Origin: Veillonellaceae bacterium
Lineage (GTDB): Bacteria; Bacillota; Negativicutes; Veillonellales; Veillonellaceae
Assembly (NCBI GenBank): GCA_900766245.1
Contig: CAAFUR010000015.1
Coordinates: 1 to 64,000, forward strand
Direction of reading: 5' to 3'
Length of the DNA: 64,000 nucleotides
Part shown: in pieces, positions 58,157-64,000 of the stretch
How the letters are laid out: every line of letters begins with the position of its first letter
Numbering within the stretch: position 1 is the first letter of the stretch
Translations under genes and position numbers: made by a program
Notes under the pieces: model-generated
Told to the model about the DNA's origin: nothing
The model's database searches: none
The model's input: only the letters and a program-made list of their open reading frames with translations

Positions 58157-59191
58157 TTATTTGTCACCTAAAATCTTATCCGCATTTTCTTTTGTTACGA
58201 TTTCGTAAGGTACCCAAATATATTTACCATCAACAATATCAAAACCTGTATTGTCTTTATTTGGTGTTTCGCCTTTCGCTAACACATAGGAAAGATTAAA
58301 TACAGCTTGACCTTGTTTTTTAGCATTGTTTAATACTGTACCCAATAATGTGCCGTCTTTCAACGCTTGTACTGCTGGAGTTGTAGCGTCAACACCTACT
58401 ACTGGAATGTATTTGCCATTTGTGAAGTAGCCTGCTGCTTTCAACGCTTCAATAGCACCTAATGCCATGTCGTCATTGTTACAGATAACAGCATCAATTT
58501 TATCGCCGTAACGGCTCAAGAACGCTGCCATTTTTTCTTGACCTTTAACGCGGTCCCACATACCTGTATCGCTAGCTAACTCTTCTACTTTCATACCTTC
58601 TGCTTTAAGAGCTTTAACGGAGTGTTCTGTACGAAGTACTGCGTCTTGGTGACCTGGTTCACCAGTAATCATAACATAGTGGATAACACCATCATTGCTA
58701 TGGTATGCTTCAGGATGTTTTTTGAAGTAATCTGCTAAGATTTTACCTTGCATTTCACCACTTTGTTCAGCTTTCGCACCTACATAGTATACTTTATCCC
58801 ATTTAGCCATATCTTCTTTCAATGGTTCACGGTTCAAGAATACCAATGGAATGTTAGCTGCTTTCGCTTTATCAATGATAACGCCTGCTGCTGTGCGGTC
58901 TACCACGTTAACGCCGATTGCTTTGTACTTCTTATTGATGAATAAGTCAATCTTTTCGTTTTGTGTTGGTTGAGAGTTTTGGCTATCTACGATATCCACT
59001 TTAGCTTTGTCTTTAGCAGCTTTATCAATTTCTGCACGAACGCCACTCATGAAAGTGTCATCAAATTTGTAAATAGCAACCCCAATTTGAGGTTTGTCAC
59101 CGCTTGCTCCTTGATCGCTTCCGCAACCACCTAACACAAGTGCACCTACTGCTGCAGATGCAAGCATCGCTGCTTTCCAAGATCGTTTCAT
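58157..59191 (-). CDS. mglB: Galactose/glucose-binding lipoprotein
   Basis: Periplasm-facing binding protein of the Mgl importer. Here it has a lipobox (LVLGGC near residue 22) instead of the cleaved signal of E. coli MglB. The 344-residue protein shows IGVAIYKFDDTFMSGVRAEI, the KAIGVNVVDRTAAG hinge and the ligand-site segments NREP, NNDDMALGAIEALK and VGVDATTPAVQALK, as in galactose/glucose-binding proteins. AAAAGGAGG precedes the ATG. Confidence 0.93.
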   Translation of the reverse strand: MKRSWKAAMLASAAVGALVLGGCGSDQGASGDKPQIGVAIYKFDDTFMSGVRAEIDKAAKDKAKVDIVDSQNSQPTQNEKIDLFINKKYKAIGVNVVDRTAAGVIIDKAKAANIPLVFLNREPLKEDMAKWDKVYYVGAKAEQSGEMQGKILADYFKKHPEAYHSNDGVIHYVMITGEPGHQDAVLRTEHSVKALKAEGMKVEELASDTGMWDRVKGQEKMAAFLSRYGDKIDAVICNNDDMALGAIEALKAAGYFTNGKYIPVVGVDATTPAVQALKDGTLLGTVLNNAKKQGQAVFNLSYVLAKGETPNKDNTGFDIVDGKYIWVPYEIVTKENADKILGDK

Positions 59192-59253
59192 AATAATATC
59201 CTCCTTTTAGATATCCTATATACCTATAAGACTAGTGTATCTAGTCGTGGTAC

Positions 59254-60417
59254 CTACCGTAACCAAGCTTCTTCAGCTCGTTTCGCACTGACAATATCAA
59301 TCATACCTAACAATGTATAATAAGAGCCATTGCCGGAATATTCTAGATTAATCGTATGTGCTTTGTATGAATTGCGTTCTAATACACCCCGTAAAATAGG
59401 ATCCATTACTCCCACTGCATTACCCATAGCACTGCTCAAAATAATCCGCTCTGGATTAAATAAGTTCGCTATATTGGCTAAAGCAATTCCTAAATAATGC
59501 CCTACTCGCGAAAGGGCCTCTAAACACACTTCATCACCTTCTACTGCAGCCTCATAAATAGGCTCTACACGAAATGCTTTGCTCACAACCAATGGATTAT
59601 CTTGTACCGACGTATATCGGCCTTTTTCCATTTGTTCCACTACATAGGAATGAATCGATGTTTCCGATGCGATATCTTCCAAGCGCACTTCATTGCCCTC
59701 TTCATCTAATCGAATCACACCATATCCAATTTCCCCAGCACTGTCGTTAAAACCGCGGTAGAGTTCACCATGATAAATCAATGATATACCGAGTCCATAA
59801 CTAAATTTAAGGACAATGAGATTATCCATTTCTTTACCATTGCCATAGTAATATTCGCCCGTCGATAAACAACGAACATCATTTTCTACATATACAGGCA
59901 CATGGAATCGCTCTTCTAAGATATACTTGAAAGGAATATTATTCCATTTTCCATTAGGGGAGTAAATAGAAATCCCTTTTCCTGAGTCTACAGGTCCACG
60001 CAAAACGAGACCTATACTTTTAATTTTATAGTCTTCTTTGAAGATATCCTGTATGCCACGATACATATGTTGCATGATTTCATCAGCACTACAACCAATA
60101 ATAGATGTTTCTAATTGCTGTAAAATTTGACGTCCTACTGTAGCCACATAAAAAACAATGGTATGTGTTCTTATATGGACAATCAAATAGGTTTCAATAT
60201 CATGATTAAAGTCTAACAACATTGATGGGCGTCCCAATGCAGACCGTTCTTGACGATCTTCATAGACCAATCCTTTCCGAATTAAATTCGTACAAATATT
60301 AGTCACTGTGGGAGGCGTTATTTTGGTCTGTCTTGCAATCAAGGCCTTTGATACGGGGCCATGACGCCTGATGTAATTCAAAATAATTTCATCATTGCTT
60401 ATTTGTGGCTTTATCAT
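59254..60417 (-). CDS. ROK-family transcriptional regulator
   Basis: A 387-residue DNA-binding regulator. An N-terminal winged helix (about 8-65: NYIRRHGPVSKALIARQTKI, TPPTVTNICTNL) is joined to a ROK sugar-kinase-like domain (GLVLRGPVDSGKG, VYVENDVRCLSTGEYYYG, GEIGYGVIRL). The CxCGxxGC zinc cluster of ROK proteins is absent, and catalytic activity is not expected. Lying inside the galT-galK-mglBAC operon, it most likely senses galactose or a derivative and represses the operon. Start at 60415-60417 follows AAAGGAG. Confidence 0.9.
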   Translation of the reverse strand: MIKPQISNDEIILNYIRRHGPVSKALIARQTKITPPTVTNICTNLIRKGLVYEDRQERSALGRPSMLLDFNHDIETYLIVHIRTHTIVFYVATVGRQILQQLETSIIGCSADEIMQHMYRGIQDIFKEDYKIKSIGLVLRGPVDSGKGISIYSPNGKWNNIPFKYILEERFHVPVYVENDVRCLSTGEYYYGNGKEMDNLIVLKFSYGLGISLIYHGELYRGFNDSAGEIGYGVIRLDEEGNEVRLEDIASETSIHSYVVEQMEKGRYTSVQDNPLVVSKAFRVEPIYEAAVEGDEVCLEALSRVGHYLGIALANIANLFNPERIILSSAMGNAVGVMDPILRGVLERNSYKAHTINLEYSGNGSYYTLLGMIDIVSAKRAEEAWLR

Positions 60418-60430
60418 GATTCTATCTCCT

Positions 60431-61585
60431 TTACAGTGAATACACCCCATCACCAATTTCAGCAATATATAGACTAGGGGTAACACCTATTTGTTTCTCG
60501 TACTCTTCTGGAATAGCTCTCATAAAAGCCTCAATATGCTCATCTTTTACAAGGGCAATGGCACAACCACCGAAACCTGCACCTGTCATACGAGATGCAA
60601 TACAGCCTTCTTGAGATCGTGCTAAATCAACAATCGTATCCAATTCTTTACCTGTCACTTCAAAGTCAACTTGTAAAGATCTATGAGATTCATTCAAGCA
60701 ATGTGCAATCCCTGTTAAATCAGCGGCTTCCAAAGCTTTCATGAAATCTAATACACGTAAATTTTCAGTGATGACGTGACGAGCTCTACGCATCAACACA
60801 TCATCAGAAATAGATTCTAAATCATCCAATGTAGCCAATGCCAAGCCAGAGATATCTTTATGCTTGCGGATAATTTCAAGAGCTGCATCGCACTCACCTT
60901 TGCGCTCATTAAATTTGGAGTCCACAAGACCTCTTTGTTTATTTGTATTCATGATGACAAGAGTATGTCCATGCCAGTTCAAAGGAACTAGTTTTCGTTC
61001 CATATGCGTGCAATCTAACAAGACACCATGGCCTTCTTTACCGTGTGCGATAGCATACATATCCATAATGCCCACTTTTACACCTACGAAATGGTATTCT
61101 ACATGCATGGCCATTTTTGCCAGTTCCGTGCGATCAATTGGAGTTAGACCCAACTCTGAAAGCAACATATAACCAGTTAAATCTAGCATACATGCAGAAG
61201 AAGACAATCCTGCACCAGCTGGCAAATTACCATTAAAATAAATGTCCATACCTGGCACCTTGTGACCCTTATCTTTTAAGAATTGAATCACACCTAATGG
61301 ATAATTAGCCCAATCGTGTTCAATATTATATTGGAAAGGTTCATTTACATCAACCACTACTGTCTTTTCCATATTATCAGAGTGTAAACGTACCTTGCTA
61401 TCTTCACGTAAACGGATGGCTCCATAAATACCTACTTTAAGTGCCGCTGGGAATACATGACCACCATTATAGTCCTGATGCTCACCAATAACATTCACGC
61501 GACCTGGAGCAAAATAACAATGCACCTCTCCTGAACCTTCCCCAAAGAAGGACAGAAAACGCTGTTGTAATTTTTCTTTATTCAT
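60431..61585 (-). CDS. galK: Galactokinase
   Basis: Phosphorylates galactose at C1, first step of the Leloir pathway. GHMP kinase of 384 residues: galactokinase signature GRVNVIGEHQDYNGG, ATP loop LPAGAGLSSSACM and the C-terminal TGAGFGGCAIAL. Start at 61583-61585 is an ATG overlapping the end of galT by eight bases; the longer frame would need GTG. It is followed after 13 bases by the ROK regulator. Confidence 0.96.
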   Translation of the reverse strand: MNKEKLQQRFLSFFGEGSGEVHCYFAPGRVNVIGEHQDYNGGHVFPAALKVGIYGAIRLREDSKVRLHSDNMEKTVVVDVNEPFQYNIEHDWANYPLGVIQFLKDKGHKVPGMDIYFNGNLPAGAGLSSSACMLDLTGYMLLSELGLTPIDRTELAKMAMHVEYHFVGVKVGIMDMYAIAHGKEGHGVLLDCTHMERKLVPLNWHGHTLVIMNTNKQRGLVDSKFNERKGECDAALEIIRKHKDISGLALATLDDLESISDDVLMRRARHVITENLRVLDFMKALEAADLTGIAHCLNESHRSLQVDFEVTGKELDTIVDLARSQEGCIASRMTGAGFGGCAIALVKDEHIEAFMRAIPEEYEKQIGVTPSLYIAEIGDGVYSL

Positions 61586-62564
61586 TTGCTTGTTCAACCT
61601 CACTATATAGTTTGCGTAATTCCGGTGCTGTTTCTTCTACGGCACTCGTATTCGCTGCTGCCCATGCTCCCATTTCAGAGGATGCATAGTATTTAATTTT
61701 ATTGGCTTCTCTGAAAGGAGGATAGAATTGAATATTAAAGTGATAATATTCTTCATGTCCTGCATATTCAGGGCTATTTACAGGATTTTGATGATATACC
61801 ATCATGTATGGGAATGGCATATTAAATAAACGATCGAAGGCTTCCGTTAATGTTTTTAACATATGCGCCAAATCTTTCGTTTCTTTTTCAGTACAATCTG
61901 TGATGTAATTCATGTGACGTTTTGGCACAACAAATACACCATATGGATAATCTGTAAAGAACGGAATATAGGCTAAGAAAGAGTCATTTTCTCCCACAAT
62001 GCGAGCATCTTTTTCTTTCTCAACTTGATTCATTTTACAGAATAAGCATTCACCATGTTCATGATGATGATCTTTCGCACTATCCAGTTCCACTTGTAGC
62101 TTCTGTGGTACAAAGGAATAGCCATATAATTGACCATGTGGATGTGGCATTGTCACACCTACAGCTTCCCCTTTATTTTCAAAAGGATAGATATATTTAA
62201 TTTTTTCATCTTTTGCTAATTCACTATGACGCTCTTTAATAAGGTTTAGTAATTTAACAATATGATCTTCCGATAATTCGTAAAATTTAGCAGTATGCTC
62301 CGGAGAATATAAGATAACTTCACATTTCCCATAGTTTTCTTGACTTTTGTAAAAGTCATTACCATCTTCATAAGGAGCCTCTGGCGTTTGCGTTAAGGCT
62401 GGAAAGTCATTATCATATTTCAACACATCATAATCTGCAGGGACTTTTTTATTAATACCTGGGCAGAATGGGCACCAATCCTTTGGCATCGTTGGGCGTG
62501 CTTTACGGTTTGAAGCGACCATTGTCCAAGTCCGCAATAAAGGATTCCATCGTAATTCCGACAT
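61578..62564 (-). CDS. galT: Galactose-1-phosphate uridylyltransferase
   Basis: Swaps UMP between UDP-glucose and galactose-1-phosphate. The 328-residue protein has the active-site HPH-G-Q motif (MPHPHGQLYGYSF), zinc cysteines in CPFCPG and the helical SPEHTAKFYEL segment of the GalT class I family. Start at 62562-62564 follows GGAGG; the frame begins eleven codons earlier without a site. It is the first gene of the galactose operon. Confidence 0.96.
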   Translation of the reverse strand: MSELRWNPLLRTWTMVASNRKARPTMPKDWCPFCPGINKKVPADYDVLKYDNDFPALTQTPEAPYEDGNDFYKSQENYGKCEVILYSPEHTAKFYELSEDHIVKLLNLIKERHSELAKDEKIKYIYPFENKGEAVGVTMPHPHGQLYGYSFVPQKLQVELDSAKDHHHEHGECLFCKMNQVEKEKDARIVGENDSFLAYIPFFTDYPYGVFVVPKRHMNYITDCTEKETKDLAHMLKTLTEAFDRLFNMPFPYMMVYHQNPVNSPEYAGHEEYYHFNIQFYPPFREANKIKYYASSEMGAWAAANTSAVEETAPELRKLYSEVEQANE

Positions 62565-62676
62565 GGAATACCTCCAATCTATAGTTATATGCTTCAAAAA
62601 ATGAAAGATAATTTTTATACATACCTATTCTTTCATATTTTAACATTTTTTTCAATACTTAATTAAATAATAAGTT

Positions 62677-62696
62677 ATATGATTTACTCATAATTT
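62677..62696. repeat. 20-bp perfect inverted repeat, left copy
   Basis: ATATGATTTACTCATAATTT, exactly matched by its reverse complement at 62860-62879, 163 bases away. The pair encloses hairpin element E. It lies upstream of galT and could be a regulator site or the end of a small mobile element. Confidence 0.7.
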
Positions 62697-62742
62697 AATC
62701 TTTTTTCATGTTTTTCCACTTTTTTGATATCTTATGATACAA

Positions 62743-62808
62743 AACAATGCCACATCCCCCTTCTCTCACTGCATTCTGAATGTTCGTTCAGGGGAATATG
62801 GCATTGTT
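62743..62808 (-). repeat. Hairpin element E (degenerate member of the family)
   Basis: Arms at 62743-62760 and 62791-62808 pair over 18 bases; two positions are U-G on the minus strand. On that strand the loop starts TGAACGAACATT, similar to elements B and D, but the second half has diverged and the inner stem is lost. In the galT upstream stretch 62565-63119 I see otherwise only the 20-bp repeats; the AT-rich part 62880-63119 holds nothing I can support. Confidence 0.65.
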
Positions 62809-62859
62809 TTTTCTTTATTTGGGGATATCAATATATATTGAAACTCCTGTAATACGCAC

Positions 62860-62879
62860 AAATTATGAGTAAATCATAT
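62860..62879. repeat. 20-bp perfect inverted repeat, right copy
   Basis: Reverse complement of 62677-62696, without mismatch. The homology stops sharply on both sides. Confidence 0.7.
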
Positions 62880-63119
62880 GGGGGCTTATTCGGAGGGGGA
62901 ATGGGATAATGTAGTATATTTACTATTATCTTTTCTTCCAAAGATGATTAGTAGTTAACTCCCCTCTATTTTTCTTATATCATAGGCATGTATCGTTTCG
63001 ATATCTGTAGGACTCCTATCCATATCATACAAAATATTTTTTTAATATTTTTCTTATTTTTATATATACAAATACAATTTACTAGTAGTATGACTAAATG
63101 TAATAGATACTAAAGTTCA

Positions 63120-63740
63120 CTAGAAGAAGGTATCTTGTGTGCCGCTTTGTTTGACTTCCATTTGGGCCCGTCGTTCATCGGTGATAAAGGAGTCTGTTTT
63201 CATGTTAATGACATGCAACAAGCCTCGCATAGAATCTACACCTTTTTCTTTCGCTGCTGCAATGGCTACTTTAGCACATACTTCAGAGTCGTCCAAGGCA
63301 TTGTGATGATTAAATGTAATTCCTAAAAATCCACCCAATGTATTTAATTTATGATTCACCAAATCAGGCCATACTTTTCGTGTTATGCGGACGGTGCAAG
63401 TATATTCTAAATCAGGCCATTCAATATTGTAGTGGTCCAAGGTGGCACGTAACACGTCGATGTCGAACTTCGCATTGTGTGCTACTAACAGTTTACCTTT
63501 TAAATGGTTATTATAAATCGCCGGCCACAACTGATCAAAGGTAGGCTTATTCAACACTTCTTCCGGTTGGATACCATGGATACCAATGAACTCTTGGTTG
63601 AACTGCATCACTGGGGGCTTGATTAAACTATAGCCACGTTTTGTGATCCGTCCATCTTCCACAGTCACCACAGCTAAGGAAATAGCACTATTCTTACTTT
63701 CATTAGCCGTTTCAAAGTCTAAGGCCACAAAATTTAACAT
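63120..63740 (-). CDS. DEDDh 3'-5' exonuclease, DnaQ-like
   Basis: A 206-residue exonuclease of the DnaQ/PolC epsilon fold. Exo I is VALDFETAN (D8 and E10), Exo II AHNAKFDIDVL, Exo III HNALDDSEV with the DEDDh histidine. A short tail follows (about 170-206) with a C-terminal QDTFF that could be a beta-clamp-binding peptide. It may proofread or trim DNA ends rather than belong to PolC. AGGAGG precedes the ATG. It is monocistronic. Confidence 0.9.
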   Translation of the reverse strand: MLNFVALDFETANESKNSAISLAVVTVEDGRITKRGYSLIKPPVMQFNQEFIGIHGIQPEEVLNKPTFDQLWPAIYNNHLKGKLLVAHNAKFDIDVLRATLDHYNIEWPDLEYTCTVRITRKVWPDLVNHKLNTLGGFLGITFNHHNALDDSEVCAKVAIAAAKEKGVDSMRGLLHVINMKTDSFITDERRAQMEVKQSGTQDTFF

Positions 63741-63784
63741 ATATCCTCCTCACGCAAGATTTTGAAATCTGCGATTACATCAAG

Positions 63785-63818
63785 AAAAAGCAGATGCATC
63801 ATAGCATCTGCTTTTATT
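63785..63818. terminator. Terminator of the edge gene
   Basis: AAAAGCAGATGC and GCATCTGCTTTT form a 12-bp perfect stem with a short loop and A/T tracts on both sides. On the minus strand it follows the gene ending at 63849. Confidence 0.85.
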
Positions 63819-63848
63819 ATATAGTATTTTTAATGAAAGTAAAATCGA

Positions 63849-64000
63849 TTATTGAATCGCTTTCTCAAACACTGCTTTGATTAAAGATTTTGTTTGTTCG
63901 TAGCTTTCACCAGGTTGTGCTTCATATTGTTTGTCCAAATCAAACCACAAATTTGGATAGTATTCGTATGGATGTGTTTTGAACAATTCTACAGCATCTT
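63849..64000 (-). CDS. C-terminal end of an unidentified protein, cut by the window edge
   Basis: The minus strand is open from the window edge to a TAA at 63849-63851, about 50 codons. The end reads VELFKTHPYEYYPNLWFDLD and then KQYEAQPGESYEQTKSLIKAVFEKAIQ-like residues. Codon use is consistent with a real gene and a terminator follows at 63785-63818. I do not recognise the family. Confidence 0.75.
   Translation of the reverse strand, partial: DAVELFKTHPYEYYPNLWFDLDKQYEAQPGESYEQTKSLIKAVFEKAIQ

Overview
The window reads as chromosome of a diderm Firmicute of the Negativicutes, most likely Veillonella or a close relative. The evidence is mixed on purpose: the housekeeping genes and regulation are Firmicute-like (glmS ribozyme, tig-clpP-clpX-lon-ysxC block, YitT, RlmH, WalJ-type hydrolase), while a 1239-residue YadA-type trimeric autotransporter requires an outer membrane. 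The DNA is moderately AT-rich. Genus assignment is inference from gene content, not from an alignment. Almost all genes lie on the minus strand; plus-strand exceptions are the AEC transporter, tRNA-Ser, queC, an aminotransferase, ogt, menA and metQ.

Layout. 1-123: start of an Rpn/PDDEXK-type protein cut by the edge. 319-3822: a small membrane protein, then glmS-trpS, preceded by a glmS ribozyme (3860-4001). 4450-6530: molybdate ABC operon modABC. 6679-10818: AEC permease, a CzrA-like ArsR sensor, a GDYXXLXY/DUF2157 membrane pair and a UspA protein. 10819-13856: an MFS transporter and tRNA-Ser set in two gene-poor stretches rich in hairpins and direct repeats. 13857-21306: uraA, ftsW, trmB, queC, a PepSY protein, tatC, a polyprenyl diphosphate synthase and ysxC. 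21303-30850: lon, clpX, clpP, tig, a CBS protein, a tail-anchored coiled-coil protein, rlmH, a metallo-beta-lactamase fold protein and a RuBisCO-like protein. 31283-32449: divergent aminotransferase. 32537-39309: complete F1Fo ATP synthase operon. 39498-44989: wecB, wecA/tagO, pgm and yitT. 45116-51430: ridA, ogt, two related secreted proteins, pncB, menA, metQ. 51632-55351: collagen-containing adhesin. 55567-62564: a galactose operon, galT-galK-ROK regulator-mglB-mglA-mglC. 63120-64000: a DEDDh exonuclease and the C-terminal end of a further gene.

How they work together. The gal/mgl operon imports galactose and converts it to glucose-1-phosphate, which the phosphoglucomutase at 42271 can turn into glucose-6-phosphate; glmS, wecB and wecA draw on the same hexose pool for envelope polymers. 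MenA and the polyprenyl synthase point to menaquinone; the ATP synthase looks proton-coupled and has a shortened epsilon subunit. Trigger factor, ClpXP and Lon form a protein quality-control block.

The most unusual signal is a family of five dispersed hairpin elements (11121-11190, 13479-13547, 13721-13790, 40915-40981, 62743-62808). Their outer stems differ in sequence but stay paired, the loops fall into two conserved types, and every non-Watson-Crick stem position is a G-U pair on one and the same strand relative to the loop. One pair differs only by a compensatory base-pair flip. This looks like a structured RNA or a mobile hairpin family that I cannot name.
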